Assembly (NCBI GenBank): GCA_910584615.1
Contig: CAJUAM010000014.1
Location: forward strand, 1 to 64,000
Source: an uncultured Dorea sp.
Lineage (GTDB): Bacteria > Bacillota > Clostridia > Lachnospirales > Lachnospiraceae
Length of the DNA stretch: 64,000 bases
Reading direction: 5' to 3'
A model generated the notes under the pieces. That model saw only the letters and a program-made list of their open reading frames with translations, was not told the DNA's origin and searched no databases. Made by a program: the position numbers and the translations under genes. This document shows positions 7,398-16,275 of the stretch, one piece after another (position 1 is the stretch's first letter; each line of letters opens with the position of its first letter).

Positions 7398-9032
7398 ATG
7401 ATCAGTACAAGTAATATTACACTGCGCGTAGGCAAAAAAGCTCTGTTTGAAGATGTAAACATCAAATTCACAGAAGGAAACTGCTACGGCCTGATCGGTG
7501 CCAACGGCGCTGGAAAATCCACATTTTTAAAAATACTCTCCGGCCAGCTTGAACCATCCAAAGGCGAGGTCTTCATAACGCCGGGAGAACGTCTTTCCTT
7601 TTTACAGCAGGATCACTTTAAATATGACGAGTTTCCCGCTCTTGATACAGTTATGATGGGGAACGCACGCCTCTACCAGATCATGCAGGAGAAAGAAGCG
7701 ATCTACGCAAAGGAAGATTTTACCGATGAAGATGGCATAAAAGCCAGTGAGCTTGAGGCTGAATTTGCTACAATGAACGGGTGGGAGGCTGAATCAGATG
7801 CCGCTTCCCTTCTTAACGGACTTGGGATTGAGACAGAACTTCATTATGATCTTATGAAAAATCTGGATGGCCCGAAAAAAGTAAAAGTCCTGCTTGCGCA
7901 GGCGCTTTTTGGCAATCCGGATATCCTGCTCCTCGACGAGCCGACGAACCATTTAGACTTAGATGCGATCGCATGGCTAGAAGAATTTCTGATCAACTTT
8001 GACAACACTGTGATCGTTGTGTCCCACGACCGCTATTTCTTAAATAAAGTCTGCACACAGATCGCAGATATTGATTATGGAAAGATTAAGCTCTATGCCG
8101 GAAACTACGATTTCTGGTACGAATCCAGCCAGCTTCTTATCCGCCAGATGAAAGAGGCCAACAAGAAAAAGGAAGAAAAAATAAAGGAGTTACAGGAGTT
8201 CATCTCAAGATTCAGCGCCAATGCCTCCAAATCCAAACAGGCTACCTCAAGGAAGCGCGCTCTTGAAAAGATCCAGCTTGACGATATCCAGCCTTCCAGC
8301 AGGAAATACCCTTATATTGATTTCCGCCCCAATCGTGATATCGGCAACGATGTACTGTCTGTAGAAGGCTTAAGCAAGACGATCGACGGCGAAAAGGTGC
8401 TGGATAATATCTCCTTCACGCTGAATCATGATGACAAGGTTGCTTTTGTAGGCAGCAACGAGCTTGCCAAGACTACTCTCTTCCAGATCCTCATGGGCGA
8501 GATGGAACCGGACGAAGGGGTATATAAATGGGGGATCACTACTTCCCAGTCTTATTTCCCGCTGGATTTCGGCAATGAGTTTGACAATGATTATACAATC
8601 GTAGAATGGCTGACTCAGTATTCTGAAGAAAAAGATGTCACTTATGTCCGCGGTTTCCTTGGAAGGATGCTTTTTGGCGGCGACGACGGCGTAAAGCGTG
8701 TAAGCGTTTTGTCAGGAGGCGAGAAGGTCCGCTGTATGCTTTCCAAGATGATGATCTCCGGCTCAAATATATTGATCTTGAACGAGCCTACGAACCACTT
8801 GGATATGGAATCTATCACAGCGCTCAATAACGGTATGACCAAGTTCCCTGGCGTGCTGCTTTTCAGCTCCAGAGACCACCAGATCGTACAGACAACCGCC
8901 AATCGGATCATGGAGATCGTTCCGGGCGGAAAGCTTATTGATAAGATTACCACTTATGATGAATATCTAGAGAGTGATGAGATGGCCAGAAAACGCCAGA
9001 CCTATACGATCCAGAAAGAAGAAGATGATTAA
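7398..9032 (+). CDS. ABC-F family ATPase, YbiT-like, with degenerate second ATP site
   Basis: 544 aa, two ABC domains, no membrane part. ABC-F proteins act on the ribosome E site. The start is ATG 7398 (AAGGAG 7 bases before). NBD1 has Walker A GANGAGKST (34-42), Walker B LLLDEPTNHLD (about 177-187) and SHDR, but its signature is replaced by LDGPKK. NBD2 has the signature LSGGE (438-442), but Walker A is GSNELAKTT, Walker B is LILNEPTN (Asn462 for Asp) and the switch His is lost (FSSRDH). Thus one composite ATP site is canonical and the other is degenerate. Linker FSANASKSKQATSRKRALEK matches YbiT. Confidence 0.9.
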   Translation: MISTSNITLRVGKKALFEDVNIKFTEGNCYGLIGANGAGKSTFLKILSGQLEPSKGEVFITPGERLSFLQQDHFKYDEFPALDTVMMGNARLYQIMQEKEAIYAKEDFTDEDGIKASELEAEFATMNGWEAESDAASLLNGLGIETELHYDLMKNLDGPKKVKVLLAQALFGNPDILLLDEPTNHLDLDAIAWLEEFLINFDNTVIVVSHDRYFLNKVCTQIADIDYGKIKLYAGNYDFWYESSQLLIRQMKEANKKKEEKIKELQEFISRFSANASKSKQATSRKRALEKIQLDDIQPSSRKYPYIDFRPNRDIGNDVLSVEGLSKTIDGEKVLDNISFTLNHDDKVAFVGSNELAKTTLFQILMGEMEPDEGVYKWGITTSQSYFPLDFGNEFDNDYTIVEWLTQYSEEKDVTYVRGFLGRMLFGGDDGVKRVSVLSGGEKVRCMLSKMMISGSNILILNEPTNHLDMESITALNNGMTKFPGVLLFSSRDHQIVQTTANRIMEIVPGGKLIDKITTYDEYLESDEMARKRQTYTIQKEEDD

Positions 9033-9095
9033 AATATCAGAGTAAATATAAGACATCCCCGGGAGATTTTGTATCCTTAGCTTTAAGGTTGGCGC

Positions 9096-9278
9096 TCAGC
9101 CTCCGTTTAGGACACAGAATCCCTTGGGGATTTGTTTCCTGTCCTTCACCATCTGCTGTTTTTCCAGGCGGATCCTTTCTAGCATAACTGATTCCGGCTC
9201 ATCTTCCGGATTCTGCGGAACAAGTCTGCCACAAATTGCCAGATCCAGTATTTTTTGTCTCAACGCTTTCGTATCCAC
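9096..9278 (-). pseudogene. hsdS remnant: N-terminal fragment of a type I restriction specificity subunit
   Basis: A 60-codon open frame starting at GTG 9278 reads MDTKALRQKILDLAICGRLV, then PEDEPESVMLERIRLEK, which is the conserved segment typical of HsdS proteins (LRQKILDLAIRGKLV...DEPA..LLERI). A full HsdS is about 400 aa, so only one conserved block remains, with no target-recognition domain. The GTG overlaps the stop of the hsdM remnant by one base, the usual hsdM-hsdS coupling. No hsdR is in the window. Confidence 0.8.
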
Positions 9279-9460
9279 TACTCTTCCGCCTCACTATTAG
9301 GATTTTTCTCTGAATATGTTTCCTCTCTGTCTTCCATGCAATCCGGACAGTAACACTCCTCAAATTCAGCAAAAATGTTCTTTTTTCAAAGGATTTGTTT
9401 TGCCGAAAGACGGCATTTCCGACCGAAGATCATAAAACCAGATATTCTTCGTATTACCTT
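9278..9460 (-). pseudogene. hsdM remnant: C-terminal end of a type I methyltransferase, frameshifted
   Basis: Reverse strand near 9449-9380 reads GNTKNIWFYDLRSEMP then SFGKTNPLKKEHF; after a one-base shift in a T-run it continues AEFEECYCPDCMEDREE and ends at TAG 9278-9280. WFYDLR...FGKTNPL...HFAEFE is the characteristic C-terminal stretch of HsdM N6-adenine methyltransferases. The catalytic part is missing. Together with the hsdS fragment it marks a deleted type I R-M locus. Confidence 0.75.
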
Positions 9461-9937
9461 TAAGCAAAGAGATATTAATCAAAATTTAATGGAATTATAT
9501 ATGTATTTGTGATAGAATAGCGGTGTTGAATGCGAGAAGAATAAACGCTATCAATCCACAAAATGATCTTGATATTTGCTGTGAACCAGACAACAGCAAA
9601 TTTACAACAAGCAGGAAAACGGCGAGATAATCTTTCGCTTCAAAATACTTTTTTTACTGCCATGCGTTAAATTGTCTATTTGTCAAAAAAATCAAAGAAG
9701 AAAAATGATATGAAAGGACGAAATCTCTAAGACCTTTTCCCTTCCTAAATTATACATCAACTACCGCAAACCGAGGGCGGGCAGCACGTAACAGAGGGAA
9801 CAGGCGAGACAGATGTGATTTCAAGGAATAGCGTGAATGAAGATTAGGTATATTTTAATTGAAGGTATGTGTGTTTTTCCTCTAAAATTCTAAAATTAAA
9901 TAACCTAATGAATTGGCAGTTATGGAGATAATCAGCT
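9461..9937. other. Gene-free AT-rich stretch in the first island
   Basis: No intact gene. Short open stretches in several frames look like decayed coding DNA, for example around 9525-9640 and 9750-9830, but none could be recognised. No tRNA, long repeat or insertion-sequence end was seen. Confidence 0.5.
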
Positions 9938-10262
9938 ATGAAAATAAGTGATAATATAAAATCATATTTCGCATTATTCCTAATAGGCATAGCCGCTTGT
10001 ATTCTATGCCAGCTTACGGATTTTTTGCCATACGAAGAAAGTCTGTGGAGTTTATCCATCAATAGCAACTCTTTTTGGGTTTTGGGCTTGTCTGATTGTA
10101 TTGCGCAATAGTCATATGCTGTTAGCTCAAACAGTATTTGATTTTGCTTTCGGACTGTTGTTTGGTGTTTGGTTGTATAAAAGAGCGTACAATAAAATGC
10201 TTTATATTGGAACTGTGTTGGTGTTCCTTTTGGTATACAAGCCGTTTTTGCTGACTGTTTAG
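9938..10262 (+). pseudogene. Small membrane protein gene disrupted by a frameshift
   Basis: ATG 9938, with GGAG 10 bases upstream, opens MKISDNIKSYFALFLIGIAA, which is a hydrophobic N-terminus; this frame stops at 10111. In another frame the downstream part reads IATLFGFWACLIVL, then LLAQTVFDFAFGLLFGVWLY, and ends VYKPFLLTV at TAG 10262. A one-base indel near 10045-10060 would join them into a protein of about 108 aa with three or four membrane spans. No family recognised. It lies between the R-M remnant and the next gene in AT-rich DNA. Confidence 0.6.
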
Positions 10263-10374
10263 TAAGTATACGTCCTCTTTGCGCCAATTCAAGTGACCTA
10301 TAAAGAGAACTAGTCACTCAAAGGATTTTCAAAAATGCGGTTTTTCAAAAAAAATAAAATCGGAGGTTTTTTTG

Positions 10375-11205
10375 ATGAAAAATACTGAATTGTTTAGAAT
10401 GTTAGAAATTCCTGATGAAGTCGAAAAGCAACTTATTAATTACGGCAAAAGCAGAAATGTATATATTCCCAATGTTATAATAAATAAAATATTAAAGCGT
10501 GATGAATGGGATGTGGGTATACAAGAATTACAGGAATTATTAGAAGATGATTCTGATGGAATTAAAACTCTTTGGGAATTATTAAACATAATCAGTAATT
10601 ATTCTTATGAAGAATATATAAAACGCAATATCTCAAATGATATATTTGTTGCTACCATGAAATTTTGTACCAGATTTCTGCATGAGTACCATCAAACTTT
10701 TCAAACTTATAGATTTGTCTGGGGATGGTGGTTTCCTCGTCAGATTTCTTTAAATGAATACCGAATAGGAGCTTTAGAATATGAATTTGTCGATGCTGAA
10801 AATAGAGAAATCGCAGTTCATATTCCATCTGATGCTGATTTGCGAAAAAGATCGGTCGCCCAATCTATCAAAGATTTCAATGAATTTAGGGTAAAGCATT
10901 ATCCCGGATGGAAAACTGTTAAATTAACAAGTAACACTTGGATGCTCATGCCCGAATTGAAAGAAATGCTGGGGAAAGATTCAAATATAATTGCATTTCA
11001 GAACTTGTTTGAGATTGATACTGTCGATTATGATGCAACATGGTATATGAATTGGATTTTCCCTGGTATTGAAAATATTGATGAATCACTGCCTGAAAGA
11101 ACAACACTTCAACGTAAAGTGAAAAAACACCTATTAGATGGGAAGAAATTTGGAGTCGCAAAAGGACATCTGAAGGCTGAATACGGAGGTGACGAAGCCT
11201 TATAA
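10375..11205 (+). CDS. Acyltransferase-like protein with NAT_N/GNAT_C-type domains
   Basis: 276 aa, soluble. ATG 10375 lies 8 bases after CGGAGG; the TTG one codon earlier is less likely. The second half carries patterns I associate with the two-domain family named acyltransferase domain-containing protein (DUF5596 plus GNAT-like C-terminal): WGWWFPRQISLNEYRIGALE (about 121-140), AVHIPSDADL and TWMLMPELKEML. Members often occur near sugar hydrolases, but here the neighbours are remnants. Substrate unknown. AT-rich compared with the core genes. Convergent with, and overlapping by 6 bp, the small membrane protein gene. Confidence 0.65.
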   Translation: MKNTELFRMLEIPDEVEKQLINYGKSRNVYIPNVIINKILKRDEWDVGIQELQELLEDDSDGIKTLWELLNIISNYSYEEYIKRNISNDIFVATMKFCTRFLHEYHQTFQTYRFVWGWWFPRQISLNEYRIGALEYEFVDAENREIAVHIPSDADLRKRSVAQSIKDFNEFRVKHYPGWKTVKLTSNTWMLMPELKEMLGKDSNIIAFQNLFEIDTVDYDATWYMNWIFPGIENIDESLPERTTLQRKVKKHLLDGKKFGVAKGHLKAEYGGDEAL

Positions 11206-11346
11206 ATTTATATTTGCCATAAAAATATAAAAACAGAAAAAAATAAGTATCATCCAAAGACCACCTTTCTTTATGCTAAACTCTTTACAGATACGAATAA
11301 AAGGATTATCACCTTCTTCCTTTACCATAATTTCCTGTGTTGTCAT
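11200..11346 (-). CDS. Small single-span membrane protein, 48 aa
   Basis: The ATG at 11346 is preceded by CAGGAGAAAAAATC, a good RBS; upstream in-frame ATGs lack one. The product has a charged N-terminal half (MTTQEIMVKEEGDNPFIRIC) and a C-terminal span LWMILIFFCFYIFM, so it is probably N-in with a tail-anchored helix. No family recognised. The 3' end overlaps the convergent gene by 6 bp. Size and topology would fit a phage/plasmid-type small protein or a toxin, but nothing proves it. Confidence 0.55.
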   Translation of the reverse strand: MTTQEIMVKEEGDNPFIRICKEFSIKKGGLWMILIFFCFYIFMANINL

Positions 11347-11493
11347 GATTTTTTCTCCTGTACAATTTATTGCATAATTGACAAATTCCGTCCATATGAT
11401 ATAATACAAATGAGTTAACTTGTGAAGGATAAAGGCTGGGTTCCTGAATAGGAGTAGGTACAAACCAAGAATTCCTTTGCCCCTGGGGTTAAC

Positions 11494-12187
11494 TTATTTT
11501 TTTGCCATTTTCTTTAGGTTATTTAATATATTTTCCGAATCCTTTTTAATCTCTCCGACAATCAACTCTATGACCTGCATTGAATAACTGTACGACGGCT
11601 GCGCGTAAATTTTATGTATATAACAATACCTTTCATTTTCTTTTAATCGGAATACTTTGTTAAATAAATCAAAATGGTGCGCATTGATTTTTAAATCTAT
11701 TCCTTCTGGAGCTGCCTGTTAATTTCTTTCAATGCTGTCTTCATCGTATATTTGTGCGTATTGCTCGGATCCTTTAATTCCTTGATAATTTTGACACCAG
11801 CCTCTGCAGTCTTGTCCACATGAACAAAAGAAGTCGCTTTATTTTTTTCCTTCGTAAGATAATGATAATGCTCAATCTTAATCGCACAAAATTCAAGACA
11901 CACGCCAGAAACAGAGGAATATAAATCATCTCATACTCTTCTGTAATAAAATGTGTACTCGTGTTTCTCAATTCAATAATTTTTAGCAGATTACAGTGCA
12001 GAGGAGATTTTTCATTTGTAAAAATCTTCTGGATACAGTTTTCTAATGTAATAGTTCTTTTTGGATTGTCCTTGTAATAAATACTATTATCGCCAAACTT
12101 ATTAATCATATGAGCTTTCAGCATCAGTCCCCACGCATTGCAGATAAAAAAAATAAATCCCTCTACCCGGTACTTTATCGTAGGTTT
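11494..12187 (-). pseudogene. DUF3644 protein gene, truncated and twice frameshifted
   Basis: Reading the reverse strand from 12187: KPTIKYRVEGFIFFICNAWG then LMLKAHMINKFGD...IIELRNTSTHFITEEYEM, a shift near 11900, then HYHYLTKEKNKATSF...ALKEINRQLQKE, a second shift near 11705, then GIDLKINAHHFDLFNKVFRL...YSYSMQVIELIVGEIKK to TAA 11494. These are patterns of DUF3644, a family frequent in defence islands. About 20 N-terminal residues are missing; two in-frame stops and a long hairpin lie at the break. Function of the family is unknown. Confidence 0.75.
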
Positions 12188-12202
12188 CTACTAAAAACAA
12201 AA

Positions 12203-12239
12203 TCCTCATACTTATCAAAATCACTGATAAGTATGAGGA
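12203..12239. repeat. 15-bp perfect inverted repeat at the DUF3644 break
   Basis: TCCTCATACTTATCA (12203-12217), loop AAATCAC, then TGATAAGTATGAGGA (12225-12239). No T-run in either direction, so it is not an obvious terminator. It could be the trace of a small mobile element or an insertion scar. Confidence 0.7.
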
Positions 12240-12277
12240 CAAACAAAAAGTTCTTCACATTTTCCGCATATTAAAAT

Positions 12278-12307
12278 AACAGGGCTGTTTAAATATCCAG
12301 CCCTGTT
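12278..12307 (-). terminator. Terminator overlapping the stop codon of the DUF1848 gene
   Basis: 10-bp stem AACAGGGCTG / CAGCCCTGTT, 10-base loop, followed on the minus strand by ATTTTAAT. The stem begins inside the TAA stop. Confidence 0.7.
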
Positions 12308-13244
12308 ATATATCCCAAATAGTCAACTGCTTTTCTTTCCATGATACTACTTTTCTTTCTGTAATTTTATCATTTTCTGTAATCATTCCGCATAGAAGCG
12401 GGGAATCAACGTCATATAATCTGCAGTTTGCCTCAACTCTTTCTCGACTGACATTTGCATAGCAGTATTGGCATCCGTTTTTACATGTATTGTATGTGCC
12501 TACTTCAATACTTTGGATACAGCCGCATTCTTTTCTTTGATTTTTATCTTTGTCTGCTTTCAGTTTACATCCCGTAATTTTCTCGATCAATTCCTTATCA
12601 ATACAACAATTATGCTCTATTCCATACGGCGACATATCTAACCTTTCCGCGCATGTTGCCACTTTAATACCCCGACTGCCTGCAAGTAACGCAATTTCTC
12701 TTCCAAACGCTGCCAGTTCATCTTCTGACAATGAGAAAGAATTTAGAGCTCTCATACTTTTTTTATTTTTCGCGTATATATCTACAAAACTAATGACGCA
12801 CCTGGATGTATAACCACATAATTCTTCCGCAATTTGTCTGAATGCTTTCAGATGATATTCCGGATTGTACTTTTCGGTAAAGATGATCGGATCGTACCGC
12901 CAGATCACCTTCTCCTTCCCAATCTTTAGTGACAGTTTCTGAAATACCGAAATCATATCTCTCTTATGGGGAACATTATATTCTATGTCATTGCCAAATC
13001 CAGTAAGTGTAAATTGAAAATAATATTTATATGTGTCAAGTTCATCTAATCTCCCAAACATTGGTTCCGGATTTTTTGTCCAAAAGACAATACAATCCAC
13101 AACCTCCGGAGATAAGGTGATTTTACTGATCTGGCGGGCGTTCATCGGATTGCGGACATACAGATACCCTTCCTTTATTCTGTTAAAAAACCATTCAGAA
13201 TAATAATTAGGTATATCTGTTCTGCGGCTGACACTTAAGACCAC
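12306..13244 (-). CDS. DUF1848 family protein
   Basis: 312 aa, soluble. Recognised as DUF1848 from the start LSVSRRTDIPNYYSEWF, the block IVFWTKNPEPM, and the C-terminal Cys cluster ECGC...VGTYNTCKNGCQYCYAN, whose CxxxCxxC spacing resembles a radical-SAM iron-sulfur site. Function unknown; radical chemistry is only a guess from the cysteines. Start is GTG 13244, 7 bases after AAGGAAG. It forms the right edge of the decaying island and is itself intact. Confidence 0.85.
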   Translation of the reverse strand: MVLSVSRRTDIPNYYSEWFFNRIKEGYLYVRNPMNARQISKITLSPEVVDCIVFWTKNPEPMFGRLDELDTYKYYFQFTLTGFGNDIEYNVPHKRDMISVFQKLSLKIGKEKVIWRYDPIIFTEKYNPEYHLKAFRQIAEELCGYTSRCVISFVDIYAKNKKSMRALNSFSLSEDELAAFGREIALLAGSRGIKVATCAERLDMSPYGIEHNCCIDKELIEKITGCKLKADKDKNQRKECGCIQSIEVGTYNTCKNGCQYCYANVSRERVEANCRLYDVDSPLLCGMITENDKITERKVVSWKEKQLTIWDI

Positions 13245-13294
13245 TGTATCACTTCCTTATGAAATCAGGCATAAAAGAATCAAATATAGCTTGT

Positions 13295-13825
13295 TTAAGA
13301 AAAACCCATGCGCTCTTTCAATGCCTGATAGATTTTTTCAAATTGCGCGGAATCCTCTGTTGCTTTCACACAAGATAAGATCTCATGGCTATTTCCCTGA
13401 CTATCTGTCAGAAACAGGGACTTTTTCCCATTTTCCTGAAGGTTCTCTTCTACTTTTATCATATCCGGGATAAAGTAGATAGATATATCTTTCTTGTAAG
13501 TAAGGACATAATCTTTTGCAGCCAGTACACGGCCATCCTGCGCGGTCAGCACATCGGCGGAGGCAAGCTGCCGAAAAAAATCTTCTCTTTCAGGTACAGT
13601 CTCAAGCTTTCCCTTCAATTCTTTCTGAGACTTTACATTAAAAACAGCAAGAACTATTCCTGCGACAGCCAGTATAAGAGCGATCACGATATTATTGAAC
13701 AGACTGATAAGGGCAAGACATAAAAGGCTCGCCCACACGATCATAGTAGTGCGCACCCTCTTTGCCCTCTCGCTGATAAAATCATAATATCTTTGCTGTC
13801 CTGCTGTCTGAATCCGATCCATCAT
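13295..13825 (-). CDS. Unknown membrane protein with two adjacent spans
   Basis: 176 aa. Two hydrophobic segments at about 28-43 and 46-62 (WASLLCLALISLF; IVIALILAVAGIVLAVF) near the N-terminus, then a soluble domain of about 110 residues (KDYVLTYKKDISIYFIPDMI) that resembles a YcxB-like C-terminal fold only vaguely. No family assigned. The start overlaps the trpS stop by 4 bp (13822-13825), so it is translated as the second gene of a trpS operon. Confidence 0.7.
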   Translation of the reverse strand: MMDRIQTAGQQRYYDFISERAKRVRTTMIVWASLLCLALISLFNNIVIALILAVAGIVLAVFNVKSQKELKGKLETVPEREDFFRQLASADVLTAQDGRVLAAKDYVLTYKKDISIYFIPDMIKVEENLQENGKKSLFLTDSQGNSHEILSCVKATEDSAQFEKIYQALKERMGFS

Positions 13826-14826
13826 CGTATCCTTTCCGGAAATCCTACTTTTTTCTGCACTTTGCGCAAAGTCTTCATTGAAAAATAGTTTGCTTTTTCA
13901 GCATTATTTTTAATTACGCCATCAATATAAGCTTTGTCTTTCTCAAGCCTTGCCACCTCATCCTGCAAAGGCTTAAGCACAGAGACAACAGCTTCGCCCA
14001 CAGCAAGCTTAAAATCACCGTAACCTTTCCCGTCAAATTCTTTTACAACTTCTTCAGGCGCTTTCTTTGTACATGCGCTGTAGATATCAATAAGGTTCTT
14101 TACTCCGGGCTGTTCATCCCGATAAAGGATACAAGCTTCGGAATCCGTTACGGCACGCTTGCACTTTCTCATGATCGTATCCGGATCATCCATCAGATAA
14201 ATACTTGCGTTTGGGTTCTCATCTGACTTAGACATCTTTTTTAACGGGTCCTGGAGACTCATGATCTTTGCTCCCACTTTGCCGATATAAGCCTCCGGTA
14301 CGGTAAATACATCACCGTAAATATTATTAAAACGCTCCGCGATATCTCTCGTGATCTCCAGATGCTGCATCTGATCAACGCCTACCGGAACGACATCTGC
14401 CTGATAGAGAAGGATATCCGCCGCCATAAGCACCGGATAAGTAAAAAGCCCTGCGTTGATATTGTCCGCATGCTTTGCCGACTTATCCTTAAACTGGGTC
14501 ATGCGGTTTAATTCTCCCATATAGGTAAAGCAATTTAAAATCCAGGCAAGTTCCGCGTGTCCGGACACATGGGACTGATAATAAATGCAGTTCTTTTCCG
14601 GATCGATACCTGCCGCAATATAAAGGGTCAGAAGCGCCCTCGCCCTTTTCCTGAGTGTTGCCGGATCCTGTCTTACCGTAATAGAATGCAGATCTACTAC
14701 ACTGTAGAAACATTCATATTCATCACTGAGCGTCACCCAATTTTTCAACGCTCCCAGATAATTGCCAAGGGTCAGGTTACCCGTCGCCTGCATACCGCTG
14801 AATAAAACTTTTTTACCATTCATCAT
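13822..14826 (-). CDS. trpS: Tryptophan--tRNA ligase
   Basis: 334 aa, class I cytosolic synthetase charging tRNA-Trp. HIGH-like motif in SGMQATGNLTLGNYLGAL (about 11-28), tryptophan pocket GELNRMTQFKDK, and KMSKS loop PLKKMSKSDENPNA. Length is typical. Start: ATG 14826 (or the adjacent ATG 14823), about 9 bases after GGAGGA; the in-frame TTG at 14835 abuts the RBS and is rejected. No T-box is visible upstream. The downstream unknown membrane gene overlaps by 4 bp. Confidence 0.96.
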   Translation of the reverse strand: MMNGKKVLFSGMQATGNLTLGNYLGALKNWVTLSDEYECFYSVVDLHSITVRQDPATLRKRARALLTLYIAAGIDPEKNCIYYQSHVSGHAELAWILNCFTYMGELNRMTQFKDKSAKHADNINAGLFTYPVLMAADILLYQADVVPVGVDQMQHLEITRDIAERFNNIYGDVFTVPEAYIGKVGAKIMSLQDPLKKMSKSDENPNASIYLMDDPDTIMRKCKRAVTDSEACILYRDEQPGVKNLIDIYSACTKKAPEEVVKEFDGKGYGDFKLAVGEAVVSVLKPLQDEVARLEKDKAYIDGVIKNNAEKANYFSMKTLRKVQKKVGFPERIR

Positions 14827-14909
14827 CTTTCTCAATCCTCCAAATCTCTTATCTATATTAATATTATTATTTCCATCCTGATTTTAACGTGTCTTTTGCT
14901 TTGCGATCA

Positions 14910-15539
14910 TTACCACGCTTTCACTTCATCTTTGTAATAAGCAAGATTTTCTGACAAGATCACCGGCAGCCCATCTTTCACTTCTACTTCTGTGACAGCA
15001 CAGTTTTTATGTACTCCCTTGCCCCAGTATTCAGATACCGGTTTATTTTTCATCACATTCAGCATTCCGCACAAAGCCGCCCCGTGGGTTGTTATCAATA
15101 CATTTTTCTCTCTCAGATCATCTCTTTGATATAATTCTTCAAGGAAATCTTCAAGGCGCTCTCTCATCATATAAAAGTCCTCACCGCCCCGCGGTGCCCT
15201 GTAACGCTCCGGTGCTTCAAAAAAATAACGGAATTCTTCAGGAAGATTCCACCCTTCCTTAGAACAGCATCCGCCTTCCCAATCTCCGAATGCCATCTCG
15301 ATAATACGCTCATCCGTAACAATCGGGACATCCTTTCCGTTAAGGATCAGTTCTGCCGTCTCTACCGCTCTTGAAAGCGGACTGCTGATGCAAAGCCCAA
15401 AAGAAATATCCGAAAGCCCCGCTCCTGTCTCTGCCGCCAGATGCCTGCCGAACTCATTCAGCGCAATATCTACCTGTCCCTGGAGCTTTCTCGTCTTGTT
15501 CCAATCAGTTTCACCGTGCCGTACCATGTATAATTTCAT
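14910..15539 (-). CDS. Histidine phosphatase (phosphoglycerate-mutase-like) family protein
   Basis: 209 aa, soluble. Phosphohistidine motif MVRHGETDWN at 4-13, then Arg in SSPLSRAVETAELI and the second catalytic His in LITTHGAALCGML. These are the full catalytic set of the PhoE/GpmB-type branch, which dephosphorylates small metabolites; the substrate cannot be told. ATG 15539 has GGGAGG 8 bases upstream; an open extension to 15656 has no support. Between luxS (divergent) and trpS. Confidence 0.9.
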   Translation of the reverse strand: MKLYMVRHGETDWNKTRKLQGQVDIALNEFGRHLAAETGAGLSDISFGLCISSPLSRAVETAELILNGKDVPIVTDERIIEMAFGDWEGGCCSKEGWNLPEEFRYFFEAPERYRAPRGGEDFYMMRERLEDFLEELYQRDDLREKNVLITTHGAALCGMLNVMKNKPVSEYWGKGVHKNCAVTEVEVKDGLPVILSENLAYYKDEVKAW

Positions 15540-15782
15540 CTGCCGCGCCTCCCGCCTGATATACTGCATACAAATAATCCAACAATTAAGTTTCAAAGCC
15601 GCCGCCCAAAATACATTGAAAGACTTCCTTTGAAACATACTTAATAAGTATATCACAACTCTCCTTACTTTTCACCGTCAATTTAGCATAATATAAAAAG
15701 ACATATACCTTGATAAATGCTGTTTTGTTTATCAGAAAAAAATGTTATACTTAAGCTACTATGAACAAAGGAGACAAAAATT

Positions 15783-16262
15783 ATGGAAAAAATCACCAGT
15801 TTCACCGTAGACCATCTGCGGCTCGTTCCGGGCGTATATGTATCCCGGATAGATCACGTAGCAGACAACCCAGTCACTACCTTCGATCTACGCATGACAA
15901 AGCCAAACTGTGAGCCTGTCATGAATACGGCGGAGATGCATACTATCGAACATCTGGCCGCCACATTCTTACGCAATCATAAGGAATATGCCGATAAGAC
16001 CATCTATTTTGGTCCTATGGGCTGCCGTACCGGCTTTTATCTTGTCCTGTCAGGCGAATATACATCAGAGGACATCATACCTCTTATGATCGAACTGTAC
16101 CAGTTCATGGCTGGTTTTGAAGGCGATATTCCAGGCGCGGCCGCAAAAGACTGCGGAAATTATCTGGATATGAATCTTCCTATGGCAAGATATCTCTCCA
16201 AAAAATATCTGGACGAGGTACTTTTGCATATTACAAAAGAACAGTTGAATTACCCATGCTAA
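15783..16262 (+). CDS. luxS: S-ribosylhomocysteine lyase LuxS
   Basis: 159 aa, normal length. It splits S-ribosylhomocysteine into homocysteine and DPD, the precursor of autoinducer-2, in the activated methyl cycle. Metal ligands His53 and His57 (MHTIEHLAAT) and Cys124 (AKDCGNYLDM), and catalytic Cys81 in GPMGCRTGFY, are all present. ATG has AAAGGAG 8 bases upstream. Monocistronic with its own terminator; a -10-like TATACT lies about 30 bases before the RBS. An AI-2E family exporter gene is found at 40.6-42.0 kb. Confidence 0.97.
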   Translation: MEKITSFTVDHLRLVPGVYVSRIDHVADNPVTTFDLRMTKPNCEPVMNTAEMHTIEHLAATFLRNHKEYADKTIYFGPMGCRTGFYLVLSGEYTSEDIIPLMIELYQFMAGFEGDIPGAAAKDCGNYLDMNLPMARYLSKKYLDEVLLHITKEQLNYPC

Positions 16263-16275
16263 AAACATATAATTT

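Noticed and set aside
9844..10317. 157-codon open frame on the minus strand
   Set aside because: The composition is unlike a real protein, no RBS is seen, and the plus strand of the same stretch codes a coherent (frameshifted) membrane protein.
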